64,000 bases of DNA from Lachnospiraceae bacterium (lineage in GTDB: Bacteria > Bacillota > Clostridia > Lachnospirales > Lachnospiraceae), in the NCBI GenBank assembly GCA_017467805.1, contig JAFUKJ010000065.1:1-64000 (forward strand), in the 5' to 3' direction. Position numbers and translations under genes: made by a program. The notes under the pieces were generated by a model that worked only from the letters and a program-made list of their open reading frames with translations, did no database searches and was not told the origin of the DNA. Shown here in pieces: positions 26,277-36,296 of the stretch (positions are counted from its first letter, which is position 1; the number at the start of each line of letters is the position of its first letter).

Positions 26277-27203
26277 GTGGGAAAGACAGCGTTTATTTTT
26301 CCAGGTCAGGGCGCACAGTATGTTGGCATGGGAAAGGACTTTTATGATACATATGAGACAGCTAAGAATGTTTACAAGTTAGCTGAGGAAGCAAGCGGCA
26401 TTAATATGGCAGAGCTTTGCTTTGAAGCGAATGAGAAGATTAATATTACTGAATATACACAGATTGCAATGTTGGCTACAGAGGTAGCGATTTTAAAGGT
26501 GTTCGAGGAGCAGGGAATCAAGGCTGATGTAAGCGCAGGCTTAAGCCTTGGTGAGTATGGTGCTCTTGCAGCAGCTGATGTTATGGATTTGAAGGATTTA
26601 TTCCATCTTATCAGACAGCGTGGTATCTATATGCAGGAGGCATATCCTGTAGGCGGAGCTATGTCAGCTGTATTGGGCATGGATGCAGATAAGATTAAGG
26701 AAATCTGTGATGCAACAGAAGGTATTGTTACCATCGCTAATTATAACTGTCCTGGACAGATTGTAATCACAGGTGAGGAGGCAGCAGTTGCAGCAGCAGG
26801 TGAAAAGCTTTCAGAGGCTGGAGCTAAGAGAGTAGTTCCGTTAAAGGTTAGCGGACCTTTCCATTCAGCATTATTAGGTAATGCAGGAGAGAAGCTTGCA
26901 GCAGATTTGGACAAGATTGAGATTCGTAATCCAAAGATTCCATATGTATGTAATGTAGATGCTACATATGTAGAGTCTGCTGACAGAATTAAGGGATTAT
27001 TAGAAAAACAGGTATCAAGCTCTGTATGCTGGCAGCAGAGTGTGGAAAGAATGATAGAGGATGGTGTAGACACCTTTATCGAGATTGGACCTGGTAAGAC
27101 TTTGACGGGATTCATGAAGAAGATTAATAAAGAGGTAACTGTTATGAATATTGATAAGCTGGAGGATATGGAAAAGGTATTAACAGCTTTGAGAGGAGAG
27201 TAA
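26277..27203 (+). CDS. fabD: Malonyl-CoA:ACP transacylase (FabD)
   Basis: A 308-residue protein starting with FIFPGQGAQYVGMG. It has the nucleophilic serine in AGLSLGEYGA (about residue 89) and the catalytic histidine in GPFHSALL (about residue 196). It moves the malonyl group from CoA to ACP. The start is a GTG at 26277, which fits the alignment of the family N-terminus. It follows the hairpin-containing gap after fabK and lies two bases before fabG. Confidence 0.94.
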   Translation: MGKTAFIFPGQGAQYVGMGKDFYDTYETAKNVYKLAEEASGINMAELCFEANEKINITEYTQIAMLATEVAILKVFEEQGIKADVSAGLSLGEYGALAAADVMDLKDLFHLIRQRGIYMQEAYPVGGAMSAVLGMDADKIKEICDATEGIVTIANYNCPGQIVITGEEAAVAAAGEKLSEAGAKRVVPLKVSGPFHSALLGNAGEKLAADLDKIEIRNPKIPYVCNVDATYVESADRIKGLLEKQVSSSVCWQQSVERMIEDGVDTFIEIGPGKTLTGFMKKINKEVTVMNIDKLEDMEKVLTALRGE

Positions 27204-27205
27204 GT

Positions 27206-27946
27206 ATGTTAACAGGAAAGGTAGCGTTGGTTACAGGCGCAAGCAGAGGCATCGGTAAGGAAATCGCACTTACTTTAGCAGCAAATGGTGCAACAGTTAT
27301 TGTAAATTATAACGGTTCTAAGGAGCGTGCAGATGAGGTAGTAGCAGAGATTACAGCAAATGGCGGAGAGGCTTGTGCTGTTCAGTGTGATGTTTCTGAT
27401 TTTGCAGCATGTGAAGAGATGGTAAAGAAGGTACTTGCAGACTATAAGAAGGTAGACATTTTAGTAAATAATGCAGGTATTACAAAGGATAATTTGGTAA
27501 TGCGTATGTCTGAGCAGGAGTACGATGCAGTATTGAATACAAACTTAAAGGGTACATTTAATACAATTCGTCACCTCTCAAGACAGTTCTTAAAGCTTAA
27601 GGCAGGAAAGATTATCAATCTTTCTTCGGTAAGCGGTGTGCTTGGTAATGCAGGACAGGCAAATTACTCTGCATCTAAGGCAGGCGTAATTGGTCTTACT
27701 AAGAGTGTTGCAAGAGAAATGGCAAGCAGAGGAATCTGTGTAAATGCAGTTGCACCTGGATTTATTGATACAGAGATGACAGCAGCATTATCTGATAGTG
27801 CTAAGGAAACTTTAAGTGAGATGATTCCAATGGGTAGAATGGGAAGTACTAAGGATATTGCTAATATGGTACTGTTTCTTGCAGGTAATCAGTCAGATTA
27901 CATTACAGGACAGGTATTTAGTGTAGATGGCGGTATGGCAATTTAG
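27206..27946 (+). CDS. fabG: 3-oxoacyl-ACP reductase (FabG)
   Basis: A 246-residue classical SDR: NADP motif TGASRGIG at residues 12-19, NNAG, catalytic serine in NLSSVSG and YSASK as the Tyr-x3-Lys pair. It reduces 3-ketoacyl-ACP to the 3-hydroxy form. AGAGGAGAG lies just before the ATG. Length and motifs are all standard. Confidence 0.95.
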   Translation: MLTGKVALVTGASRGIGKEIALTLAANGATVIVNYNGSKERADEVVAEITANGGEACAVQCDVSDFAACEEMVKKVLADYKKVDILVNNAGITKDNLVMRMSEQEYDAVLNTNLKGTFNTIRHLSRQFLKLKAGKIINLSSVSGVLGNAGQANYSASKAGVIGLTKSVAREMASRGICVNAVAPGFIDTEMTAALSDSAKETLSEMIPMGRMGSTKDIANMVLFLAGNQSDYITGQVFSVDGGMAI

Positions 27947-27966
27947 TTGGAAAGGCAAGGATTATT

Positions 27967-29202
27967 ATGAAGAAAAGAGTAGTAGTAACAGGCATGGGAG
28001 CAATTACTCCTATAGGAAACAGTGTTGATGCTTTCTGGGAGAGTGTTCATCAGGAGAAAATCGGATTTGCACCGATTACTTACTTTGATACAACAGATTA
28101 TAAGGCTAAGTTAGCAGCAGAGGTTAAGGATTTTGATGCTGGTGAATATATGGATAAGAAGGCAGCTCGTAGAATGGAGCTTTTCTGTCAGTATGCAGTT
28201 GCAGCAACTAAGGAAGCCATTGAGGATGCAAAGCTTGATATGGAGAAGGAAGATCCATACAGAGTAGGTTGTGCTGTAGGAAGCGGTATCGGAAGTCTTC
28301 AGACAATGGAGAGAGAACATTCAAAGCTTCTTGAGAAGGGACCAAATAAGATGGCTCCTTTAACTATTCCGTTAATGATTTCTAATATGGCAGCAGGTAA
28401 TGTAAGTATTGCATATGGCTTAAAGGGTAAAAGTATTAATGTAGTAACAGCATGTGCTACAGGTACAAACTCTATTGGTGAAGCTTTCAGAACGATTCAG
28501 TATGGTGACGCTGATGTTATGGTAGCTGGTGGTACAGAAGGCTGTATCGCACCAATTGGTGTAGCAGGTTTCTCTGCTTTAACAGCATTATCTTCATGCG
28601 AAGACCCTGCAAAGTGTTCTATTCCATTTGATAAGGATAGAAGTGGATTTGTTATGGGTGAAGGTGCTGCTATCGTTGTATTAGAAGAGCTTGAGCATGC
28701 TTTAGCTCGTGGAGCAAAGATTTACGCAGAGGTAATTGGTTACGGATGTACATCTGATGCATACCATATCACATCTCCTGCAGAGGATGGTGCAGGTGCA
28801 GCTAATGCTATGTTAAACGCAGTTAAGGATGGCGGTATTGCTCCAGAGGATATCACATATATTAATGCACATGGTACAAGTACACATCATAATGATTTGT
28901 TTGAGACAAGAGCAATTAAGCTTGCTTTTGGTGACCATGCTAAGGATATCAAGATTAACTCTACAAAGTCTATGATAGGTCATTTATTAGGTGCAGCAGG
29001 TGCAATTGAGTTTGTTACTTGTGTTAAGGAAATGGAAGAGGGCTTTATTCATAAGACTGTTGGCTTGACAGAAACAGAAGAGGATATGGATTTAAATTAC
29101 TGTAAGGAAAGCTATAACGAGGAAGTTCCTTATGCATTAAGTAACTCTCTTGGTTTTGGCGGACACAATGCAAGTATTTTGATTAAGAAATATAGTGAGT
29201 AA
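27967..29202 (+). CDS. fabF: 3-oxoacyl-ACP synthase II (FabF)
   Basis: A 411-residue condensing enzyme with the nucleophilic cysteine in [10 protein letters not shown], the first histidine in [11 protein letters not shown] and the lysine/histidine pair in [20 protein letters not shown] closes the active site. It extends acyl-ACP with malonyl-ACP. It is the only FabB/FabF-type enzyme in the operon, so it should carry all elongation cycles. Confidence 0.95.
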   Translation: MKKRVVVTGMGAITPIGNSVDAFWESVHQEKIGFAPITYFDTTDYKAKLAAEVKDFDAGEYMDKKAARRMELFCQYAVAATKEAIEDAKLDMEKEDPYRVGCAVGSGIGSLQTMEREHSKLLEKGPNKMAPLTIPLMISNMAAGNVSIAYGLKGKSINVVTACATGTNSIGEAFRTIQYGDADVMVAGGTEGCIAPIGVAGFSALTALSSCEDPAKCSIPFDKDRSGFVMGEGAAIVVLEELEHALARGAKIYAEVIGYGCTSDAYHITSPAEDGAGAANAMLNAVKDGGIAPEDITYINAHGTSTHHNDLFETRAIKLAFGDHAKDIKINSTKSMIGHLLGAAGAIEFVTCVKEMEEGFIHKTVGLTETEEDMDLNYCKESYNEEVPYALSNSLGFGGHNASILIKKYSE

Positions 29203-29213
29203 GGAATGAGATT

Positions 29214-29642
29214 ATGGCAGTATATACAACAAAAGAAATTTTAGAGATTATCCCACATAGACATCCATTTATGCTCATTGATACTATCGAAGAGCTGGAA
29301 GAGGGCGTTAGAGCAGTAGGTAAGAAGTGTGTAAGCTTTAATGAGCCATATTTTGCGGGTCATTTTCCAGGTAATCCTGTAATGCCTGGCGTACTCATTA
29401 TTGAGGCACTTGCCCAGGTTGGAGCTGTGGCTATGCTTGGTATGCCTGAGTGGAAGGGGAAGACTGCTTATTTTGTAGGTATTGATAAGGCGAAGTTTAA
29501 GCAGAAGGTACTTCCTGGGGATGAATTGATGTTAGAGACTAAGATTATCAAGGTAAAAGGACCAATCGGTGTTGGAGAAGCGACTGCATATGTGAAGGGC
29601 AAGATGGTTTGCAAGGCAGAGCTCACCTTTGCAATTGGCTAA
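29214..29642 (+). CDS. fabZ: 3-hydroxyacyl-ACP dehydratase (FabZ)
   Basis: A 142-residue hot-dog-fold protein with HRHPFMLID (catalytic histidine), [18 protein letters not shown] (catalytic glutamate) and GIDKAKFK. It dehydrates 3-hydroxyacyl-ACP to the trans-2-enoyl form. It lies 11 bases after fabF. In many Firmicutes accB sits between fabF and fabZ and accC after fabZ; neither gene is present here. Confidence 0.94.
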   Translation: MAVYTTKEILEIIPHRHPFMLIDTIEELEEGVRAVGKKCVSFNEPYFAGHFPGNPVMPGVLIIEALAQVGAVAMLGMPEWKGKTAYFVGIDKAKFKQKVLPGDELMLETKIIKVKGPIGVGEATAYVKGKMVCKAELTFAIG

Positions 29643-29670
29643 AGGTTGATTGGTTAGGAGGAATTTAGAG

Positions 29671-31443
29671 ATGGCAAAGTTTCAGATTGGAAAGAGAGAC
29701 AGATTCTTTCCCATTAACTTACACAATGACTTAGAGGAAAAGTTGAAAACAGAAAAGCAGGAGACTCCAGTGGCAGAAAAGGAAGCTGAGCCTGCTGGTG
29801 ATAAAAACTTAATCAAATGTCCAAAGTGTGGAAAGATGGTGGATAAGGAGGAAGTTGTTAAGAAGAAATATGTATGCTATGAGTGTGGCGGATATTTCAG
29901 AGTAAAGACAAGCAACAGAATCCGTATGGTTGCTGACCCTAAGACATTTGAGCCTTGGTTTGAGGATATGCCTGTAAGCAATCCTTTGAATTATGATGGC
30001 TATGAAGATAAGCTTGCAGATGCAAGAGAGAAGACAGGCTTGAATGAGGCTGTTACGGTAGGTCGTTGTAAGGTATTCGGAGAGGATATCGTATTAGGTG
30101 TCTGCGACTCAAGATTTATGATGGCTAGTATGGGTCATGTAGTTGGTGAGAAGATTACAAGAGCAATTGAGAAGGCTACTGAGCTTAAGCTTCCTGTATT
30201 TATTTTCTGCTGTTCAGGTGGTGCCAGAATGCAGGAGGGTATTGTATCCCTGATGCAGATGGCAAAGACATCAGCAGCGATTAAGAAGCATGGAGAGGCT
30301 GGCCAGTTCTACTGTTCTATTTTAACAGACCCTACAACAGGTGGTGTTACAGCAAGCTTTGCGATGCTGGGTGATGTCATTATGGCTGAGCCTGGTGCGC
30401 TTGTTGGTTTTGCAGGACCTCGTGTTATCAAGCAGACAATCGGACAGGATTTGCCAGAAGGCTTCCAGACAGCAGAGTTCTGTGTAGAGCATGGTATTAT
30501 TGATGGTATTGTTGAAAGAGAGAATCTTAAGAAGACAATTTATTTCTTAGTAAAGACACATCAGTGTACAGGAAAGACAACTTATGCAGATTTCCAGCCT
30601 GACAGCGATTTCCATTTTGAGTTAAGCGAGGCATTGAAGGAGCAGGTATTCCATTCTGTTGCAAGAAGTGCATGGGAGAAGGTTAAGGCTGTAAGACAGG
30701 TTGACAGACCATCGGCACTTGATTATATGGAGCATATTTTTGACCATTTTGTAGAGGCACATGGAGACAGAGCTTTCAGTGATGATAAGGCTATGGTAGG
30801 CGGCTTGGCATTTATTGATGGTCAGCCTGTTACGATTATTGCTGATGTAAAGGGTAAGACCTTTAAGGAGTGCCAGGAGCGTAATTATGGTATGCCGATG
30901 CCTGAGGGGTATCGTAAGGCGCTTCGTCTGATGAAGCAGGCTGAGAAGTTCAACAGACCGATTATCAGCTTTGTTAATACATCAGGTGCGTTCTGTGGTA
31001 TTGAGGCTGAGGAGCGCGGACAGGGTGAAGCGATTGCCAGAAACCTTATGGAGATGTCTGCATTGAAGGTGCCTGTATTGTGTATCTTAATCGGTGAAGG
31101 CGGTAGCGGCGGTGCGCTTGCAACTGCTGTAGGAAATGAAGTATGGATGATGGAGAATGCAACCTATTCTATTCTTTCACCAGAAGGATTTGCTTCTATT
31201 CTTTGGAAGGATGCAAACCGTGCAAAGGAAGCAAGTGAGGTAATGAACATTACGGCACAGGATCTTAAGAGATTGAATATTATCGAAAGAATTATTCCTG
31301 AGTTTGGCGGAGCTGATGCAAAGACAGCAGAGGCCATTGCGGGATATATGAAGGAACATATTAAGCTCTTCCTTGAGAAGTTTGAGGGTATGAGTGGAGA
31401 TGAAATTGCCAAGGCAAGATATGACAGATTCCGCAACTTTTAG
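29671..31443 (+). CDS. accDA: Acetyl-CoA carboxylase carboxyltransferase, beta-alpha fusion (AccD-AccA)
   Basis: A single 590-residue chain carries both carboxyltransferase subunits. Residues ~40-70 form the AccD zinc ribbon (C-x2-C-x15-C-x2-C). The beta domain follows with [12 protein letters not shown] and [12 protein letters not shown]. From about residue 325 the chain becomes AccA, with [17 protein letters not shown] and [10 protein letters not shown]. The protein transfers carboxyl from biotin to acetyl-CoA, giving malonyl-CoA for FabD. The ATG at 29671 has TAGGAGG upstream. The biotin carrier and biotin carboxylase genes must lie elsewhere. Confidence 0.93.
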   Translation: MAKFQIGKRDRFFPINLHNDLEEKLKTEKQETPVAEKEAEPAGDKNLIKCPKCGKMVDKEEVVKKKYVCYECGGYFRVKTSNRIRMVADPKTFEPWFEDMPVSNPLNYDGYEDKLADAREKTGLNEAVTVGRCKVFGEDIVLGVCDSRFMMASMGHVVGEKITRAIEKATELKLPVFIFCCSGGARMQEGIVSLMQMAKTSAAIKKHGEAGQFYCSILTDPTTGGVTASFAMLGDVIMAEPGALVGFAGPRVIKQTIGQDLPEGFQTAEFCVEHGIIDGIVERENLKKTIYFLVKTHQCTGKTTYADFQPDSDFHFELSEALKEQVFHSVARSAWEKVKAVRQVDRPSALDYMEHIFDHFVEAHGDRAFSDDKAMVGGLAFIDGQPVTIIADVKGKTFKECQERNYGMPMPEGYRKALRLMKQAEKFNRPIISFVNTSGAFCGIEAEERGQGEAIARNLMEMSALKVPVLCILIGEGGSGGALATAVGNEVWMMENATYSILSPEGFASILWKDANRAKEASEVMNITAQDLKRLNIIERIIPEFGGADAKTAEAIAGYMKEHIKLFLEKFEGMSGDEIAKARYDRFRNF

Positions 31444-31470
31444 CTTTTAGCATAGAAAGGCAAATTTATC

Positions 31471-32508
31471 ATGAAAATTAATGAGTTAGTAATTGGCGAT
31501 TTGCGCGCTAAGATTCCTGTAGTACAGGGCGGTATGGGAGTAGGCGTAAGCCTCTCCAGCCTTGCGGGAGCAGTAGCGGCTGCAGGTGGCATTGGTATTA
31601 TTTCTACTGCACAGATAGGGTATAGAGAGCCTGAATTTACTAAGAATCCAATAGAGACAAATCTTAAAGCAATCAAGAAAGAGTTAGATAAGGCAAGAGA
31701 GCTTGCAAAAGGCGGTGTTATCGGTGTCAATATTATGGTAGCAACCCGTAGGTATGAGGACTATGTAAAAGCTGCAGTTGAGGCTGGAGCAGATTTGATT
31801 ATCTCGGGTGCAGGATTGCCTATGACGTTGCCTGAGCTGGTAGGTCAGGCGAAGACAAAGATTGCACCGATTGTGTCTAGTGCTAAGTCTCTTAGCGTGA
31901 TTGCAAAGTACTGGATGAAGAAGTATCAGAGAAAGCCTGATATGGTAGTGATTGAAGGACCTGAGGCAGGTGGACACCTTGGTTTTAGCAAGGAGGAACT
32001 TTCGTCGATTACAAAGGAAACCTTTGATGAGGAGATTAAGAAGATAATTTCTCTTACAAAGGAGATGAAAGTACCTGTAATCGTAGGCGGAGGTGTGTAC
32101 ACAAGAGAAGATATGGAGCATTATCTTGCTCTTGGTGCAGATGGCGTGCAGATGGCAACCCGATTTGTGACGACACAGGAATGTGATGCCAGTGATGCTT
32201 ATAAGCAGGCGTATATCAACGCTCGTAAGGAAGATATTGAAATCGTTAGCAGTCCTGTTGGTATGCCAGGTAGAGCGATTCATAATGCCTTTTTAGACAG
32301 AGTAAAGGCAGGAGAACGTTTTATGCGTGGCTGTAAGCAGTGTATTATTACCTGCAAGCCAGCGACAGCACCATATTGTATTACTGAGGCATTGATTAAT
32401 GCCGTGAAAGGAAAGCTTGATGAAGGCTTGATTTTCTGTGGAAGTAATGCTTATCGTGCAGAGCGTATTGAGACAGTTGCAGACATTATGGAGGAATTTA
32501 AATCATGA
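31471..32508 (+). CDS. Second FabK/nitronate-monooxygenase-family flavoprotein
   Basis: A 345-residue TIM-barrel flavoprotein with VVQGGMGVG, EGPEAGGHLG and VPVIVGGGVYTREDMEHYLALG, the same family as fabK but longer. A C-terminal CKQCIITCKPATAPYC stretch adds four cysteines not seen in the first copy. It could be a second enoyl reductase, a nitronate-type detoxification enzyme or an enzyme with another role in lipid synthesis. Being inside the operon and overlapping fabH by four bases, it is co-expressed with fatty-acid synthesis. Confidence 0.8.
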   Translation: MKINELVIGDLRAKIPVVQGGMGVGVSLSSLAGAVAAAGGIGIISTAQIGYREPEFTKNPIETNLKAIKKELDKARELAKGGVIGVNIMVATRRYEDYVKAAVEAGADLIISGAGLPMTLPELVGQAKTKIAPIVSSAKSLSVIAKYWMKKYQRKPDMVVIEGPEAGGHLGFSKEELSSITKETFDEEIKKIISLTKEMKVPVIVGGGVYTREDMEHYLALGADGVQMATRFVTTQECDASDAYKQAYINARKEDIEIVSSPVGMPGRAIHNAFLDRVKAGERFMRGCKQCIITCKPATAPYCITEALINAVKGKLDEGLIFCGSNAYRAERIETVADIMEEFKS

Positions 32509-33476
32509 CAATGAAGATAATCGGTACCGGAAGTGCTTTGCCTGAAAAGGTAGCCACTAATTTTGATATGGCTGAAATCGTTGAGACTTCTGATGAGTGG
32601 ATTCGAGAGAGAACTGGTATCGTAGAGAGACATATATCAACAGGAGATACTGTATCAACTCTTGCGGCTAAGGCTGCTCTGAAGGCGTTAGAGGATGCAG
32701 GAAAGACTGCAGAAGAGATAGAGTTAATTATTGTAGCAACCTGTTCGCCAGAGATGGAATTACCATGCTGTGCGTGTCAGGTACAGAGCATTATTGGCGC
32801 AACAAATGCAACAGCATTTGATTTGAATGCAGCCTGCTCAGGATTTTTATTCGGCTTAAGTACAGCATATGGTTATATGTGTGCAGGCGTGTATAAGAAT
32901 GCACTTGTAATTGGTTCGGAGGTATTATCTAAGATTATCGACTGGACAGACCGTTCAACCTGCGTATTATTCGGTGATGGTGCAGGTGCTGCTGTGGTTG
33001 AAGCACAGGAGGGAGATGCGCCAGGTATGCTGGGCATTGCTCAGGGTGCAGATGGTACTAAGGGAATGGTATTAAGCTGTGCAGACAGAGCTTTAAATAA
33101 CCCTTATGTACAGAATCCGATTGAGACAGGCTATGTACAGATGGATGGACAGGAAGTTTACAAGTTTGCAACCCGTCAGGTGCCAAACTGTATTCAAAAG
33201 GCATTAGAGAATGCAAAGCTTACAGTTGATGATATTGATTTGTTTGTATTGCATCAGGCAAATATTAGAATTATCGAAGCTGTGGCAAAGAGATTGAAGG
33301 CAGATTTATCTAAGTTCCCAACAAATCTCGCAAGAGTAGGTAATATGTCATCTGCAACAATCCCTGTATTGTTGGATGAATTAAACAGAGAAGGAAAGTT
33401 AAAACGTGGAGACAAGATTGTACTCTCTGGATTTGGCGCTGGTTTAACATACGGTGCTTGTGTACTGGTTTGGTAG
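32505..33476 (+). CDS. fabH: 3-oxoacyl-ACP synthase III (FabH)
   Basis: A 323-residue initiating condensing enzyme with the cysteine in FDLNAACSGFLFGL (about residue 113), histidine in FVLHQANIRI (about residue 249) and asparagine in GNMSSATIPVLL. It joins acetyl-CoA with malonyl-ACP to start each chain. The start overlaps the previous stop (ATGA). In many Firmicutes fabH lies at the head of the operon; here it is near the end. Confidence 0.94.
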   Translation: MTMKIIGTGSALPEKVATNFDMAEIVETSDEWIRERTGIVERHISTGDTVSTLAAKAALKALEDAGKTAEEIELIIVATCSPEMELPCCACQVQSIIGATNATAFDLNAACSGFLFGLSTAYGYMCAGVYKNALVIGSEVLSKIIDWTDRSTCVLFGDGAGAAVVEAQEGDAPGMLGIAQGADGTKGMVLSCADRALNNPYVQNPIETGYVQMDGQEVYKFATRQVPNCIQKALENAKLTVDDIDLFVLHQANIRIIEAVAKRLKADLSKFPTNLARVGNMSSATIPVLLDELNREGKLKRGDKIVLSGFGAGLTYGACVLVW

Positions 33477-33491
33477 AAAGGATTATCGCAT

Positions 33492-33932
33492 ATGTGGCAA
33501 CGTACGAACAGGACTTTAAATGAGTTGCTGGTCAGTTTATTTGAAAACGTTATGGATATGGAAGAGAAGGCTATTATCACTGAGGAGTTCAAGGATATAA
33601 CCAATAATGATATGCATATCCTGGAAGCGATAGGAATTGAAGAGCCAAGAAGAATGTCAGAGATTGCGAAGAGACGTTCTGTAACCGTAGGAACTTTGAC
33701 AACGAGCATGAACAGCTTGGAGGATAAGGGATATATCGAGCGCCAAAGAAGCAATACAGACAAGAGAGTTGTTTTGGTTACACTTACAGAGAAGGGTAAA
33801 AAAGCATTCTATCATCATAGAGATTTTCATAAGAAGATGATTCAGTCATTGGTGAGAGACTTGAAAGAGGATGAGATGAAGGCATTGATTAAGTGTCTTT
33901 CAAATTTAGACCAGTTTTTTAGAATGCAATAG
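33492..33932 (+). CDS. fabT: MarR-family repressor, FabT-like
   Basis: A 146-residue winged-helix protein. The recognition region RRSVTVGTLTTSMNSLEDKGYI and the beta-wing RQRSNTDKRVVLVTLTEKG are typical of MarR proteins. FabT repressors of this family bind TTTGA-N3-TCAAA-type sites with acyl-ACP as co-repressor. Two such sites lie at the operon promoter 8.6 kb upstream, which supports the assignment. AAAGGA precedes the ATG. The gene closes the operon, so it would repress its own transcription as well. Confidence 0.8.
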   Translation: MWQRTNRTLNELLVSLFENVMDMEEKAIITEEFKDITNNDMHILEAIGIEEPRRMSEIAKRRSVTVGTLTTSMNSLEDKGYIERQRSNTDKRVVLVTLTEKGKKAFYHHRDFHKKMIQSLVRDLKEDEMKALIKCLSNLDQFFRMQ

Positions 33933-33938
33933 ATAATG

Positions 33939-33975
33939 AAAAGCTTTGAGCGAAATTATTCGTTCAAAGCTTTTT
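33939..33975. terminator. Bidirectional terminator between fabT and the diguanylate cyclase
   Basis: A 16-base stem (arms 33939-33954 and 33959-33974) with A-run on the left and T-run on the right. It overlaps the last codons of the minus-strand gene and should stop both transcripts. Confidence 0.85.
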
Positions 33976-35623
33976 CTTGTTTTAACATCTTTTTGGTTTC
34001 ATACATTTTGGCGTCAGCCATTGCCATTGCTTCGGCAAGCGGCATACCTTGACTTAGCACAAAGCCATGTGCAGCTTCCATGCAGTAGCTGATTCCTACA
34101 GTATGGTTGTAATCATCACAGTATTGGCGAAGTGCATCTATGCCGATACGATAATCCTTCTCAGGATCTTGTCCGTTTAAGATGACAAGGAATTCGTCAC
34201 CACCCATACGGTAACAGTTTCCTTTTCCTACAAAGCTTGCTGTCAGACAGGCCGCAAAAGAGGAGATTAGTAAATCACCTTGGTCATGTCCCAGTGTGTC
34301 GTTGACAGTTTTTAAGTTGTTTAAGTCAAATTGTAGAACACCGAGTGGCGTTTTATGGTTAATCAGACGGTTATAGGTACTCTGATGTTCTGCGAAGCCT
34401 GTTCTGTTATAGAGGTTTGTCATATAATCTCTAAGTGCCAATTCGTGAACGAAATCAGCTTCTAAGCCTTTTCGGTACATATCCATAAACACGTTAAAAT
34501 TATAGAGCAGTAGAAAGATATTCAAACAGGTAACAGCAACTAATGCCATGATTGCTGAGTCGGCAAAAAAATCCAATATATATCCGCCTAGTCCAATGAT
34601 AATGCAAATACTGGTGGTAAGCAGCAGAGCAAAAAGAGTTTTCTTATGTTTTTTTGTAATTTCGTCTGCCAGATAGCTTTTTATAAGAAGAGCCAGTAAA
34701 GGCACCATTAGTCCAAGTAAAATATGAGTAATTGTCAGTTGGTCATGGAAGTTTGAAATACCCGTCAAGTGTAGGATGCAGGTAATAGGTACATTTAATA
34801 TGCTCAGTGCAACGTATATTCCAGCGAATAATTTACCTTTCTTTTGCAGACGATAGTACGCCAAAAGTCCTATTGGCAGTGGTATGGCAATGAGTGAAAG
34901 GTATGTGCATAATTGAAAGAACTCCGTATAGCCAAAGAGAAACTGTAGGAATAAGGACTCCATGGTGGTCCATGCGGTGATGAGCATGGTGCTTATGCTT
35001 AGGTAAATGATGTCTCTTCCCATAGGGAGCTTTCTTTTTAGGAATATATATGAGAAAAATAGTATCAGTCCAACAATAAAAAGCACAAAGGAAGCCAAAT
35101 ATGTTCCTAAAAGAGGCACAATTACTGCGCGGGTAACCTCCTGATAGCTGCCTGTATAAATGCGGTTGATTGCACATCGGGAAGAATCAAAGGCCAGTGT
35201 TGCATCAATGTGAACGGTAACAGGTGTATCGTGTTTGCCAAGCGGAATAAAATGCCAGCGATTGCCCGTGGTAGAGCAAAAAAGATTACCTTGGATTTCT
35301 TTGTCGGATGAAACTAACACGTCATCAACATAGATGTCTAAAAACACATGCCTTGCGCGTAATGCCAGTACCTGATTGGCATCTGTTTGTTGAAAGGTAT
35401 AATTTATGCTGTAAAAATTTACATTCTCTACATCAGGAAATCCATTAATAGGAATGGTGGTGCCATTTTCATCTACCCATTCGTCACCAATTCGTGTGCT
35501 TTTAGAATAACTGTAATTTTGGTAATTCTCATATAAGCCGATGAACACCAGTATAATTAATATTATAATTTCGATGGCAACAAACTCTCTTGCCCAAACT
35601 TCTATTTTTTGAAAAAGTTTCAT
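33956..35623 (-). CDS. Membrane-bound diguanylate cyclase (7TM sensor plus GGDEF)
   Basis: A 555-residue protein with an N-terminal membrane anchor, an extracellular beta-rich domain (about residues 35-165), about seven membrane spans (170-370) and a C-terminal GGDEF domain. The layout is like 7TMR-DISM sensors. The active-site motif RMGGDEFLVIL is intact (GGDEF at residues 474-478), so c-di-GMP synthesis is expected. The RxxD inhibitory site that normally lies a few residues before GGDEF is not present. The signal is unknown. It is a single-gene unit, convergent with the fatty-acid operon. Confidence 0.85.
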   Translation of the reverse strand: MKLFQKIEVWAREFVAIEIIILIILVFIGLYENYQNYSYSKSTRIGDEWVDENGTTIPINGFPDVENVNFYSINYTFQQTDANQVLALRARHVFLDIYVDDVLVSSDKEIQGNLFCSTTGNRWHFIPLGKHDTPVTVHIDATLAFDSSRCAINRIYTGSYQEVTRAVIVPLLGTYLASFVLFIVGLILFFSYIFLKRKLPMGRDIIYLSISTMLITAWTTMESLFLQFLFGYTEFFQLCTYLSLIAIPLPIGLLAYYRLQKKGKLFAGIYVALSILNVPITCILHLTGISNFHDQLTITHILLGLMVPLLALLIKSYLADEITKKHKKTLFALLLTTSICIIIGLGGYILDFFADSAIMALVAVTCLNIFLLLYNFNVFMDMYRKGLEADFVHELALRDYMTNLYNRTGFAEHQSTYNRLINHKTPLGVLQFDLNNLKTVNDTLGHDQGDLLISSFAACLTASFVGKGNCYRMGGDEFLVILNGQDPEKDYRIGIDALRQYCDDYNHTVGISYCMEAAHGFVLSQGMPLAEAMAMADAKMYETKKMLKQEKALNE

Positions 35624-35850
35624 GATAATACCAATGCCTTTCGCTATTTTGCTGATTTACATAATGCATATTGCATAAAAAATGCAAAAAAACATAGAAA
35701 CATTTATATATATATGATAAAATATTTTTAAAAATATTCCAATAAAAATCTGCAAATTGATTTAAAAAAGGAATGTAAACACTAATAATTTTGAAATATC
35801 TGATTGGGGAGTCGGATATGGGGGATCATAGTATATAGGGGGAAATTCAT

Positions 35851-36069
35851 ATGGAAAAAACAGGTAAAATTGTAAAACGTTATATGTATTATTGTTCAAA
35901 GTGCAAGTATTTGAGTTTTCAGTATTCGTATTGCGAGAAATGCGGTGGTGAGGATATGCGAATTACACCAAGAAAATATGGCTTGACTAATTTAGCGTGT
36001 ATCAGCATGTCCGTAATGGATTTTGAGGCTATGAAGCAGGAATTTATCCAAGGGGAGAGGGAACTGTAG
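35851..36069 (+). CDS. Small zinc-ribbon protein
   Basis: A 72-residue protein with two CxxC knuckles (CSKC near residue 15 and CEKC near residue 28) that should bind one zinc ion. The rest is a short helical tail. GGGGGAA precedes the ATG. It lies one base before another small gene and in front of a secreted LRR protein, so the three may be one transcript. Family unknown. Confidence 0.6.
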   Translation: MEKTGKIVKRYMYYCSKCKYLSFQYSYCEKCGGEDMRITPRKYGLTNLACISMSVMDFEAMKQEFIQGEREL

Positions 36070-36070
36070 G

Positions 36071-36271
36071 ATGCAAAATGAAATAAATGAAATGGAAATA
36101 CTTGAGAGAAATATTATAGCAAGGTATAATGAATTGTTACAGTCACTGTTAGAAGAGGGGGACATTGAAACTCTTGAGCGCGTGATTACGGACGAGGACT
36201 ACAGAAAGATGCTTATGGAGATGCATGTGAGTGAGAATGCTCAGACATGCAAATTATACGGTGTTTTGTAA
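36071..36271 (+). CDS. Small helical hypothetical protein
   Basis: A 66-residue acidic protein, predicted to be mostly helical (for example LLQSLLEEGDIETLERVI). It starts one base after the stop of the zinc-ribbon gene, with AAGGGGAGAGG upstream in that gene's end. I recognise no family. Tight spacing is the main support for it being real. Confidence 0.5.
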   Translation: MQNEINEMEILERNIIARYNELLQSLLEEGDIETLERVITDEDYRKMLMEMHVSENAQTCKLYGVL

Positions 36272-36296
36272 GTGTAGTGAAAGGAAGGGATTTATT

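Noticed and set aside
31684-32283. Minus-strand open frame of 199 codons
   Set aside because: It lies fully antisense to the second FabK-like gene, has no ribosome site and no family resemblance; it is a codon-bias shadow.
35624-35850. Possible riboswitch between the cyclase and the zinc-ribbon gene
   Set aside because: The region is AT-rich with only a simple ATATT palindrome; no c-di-GMP or other aptamer motif could be recognised.
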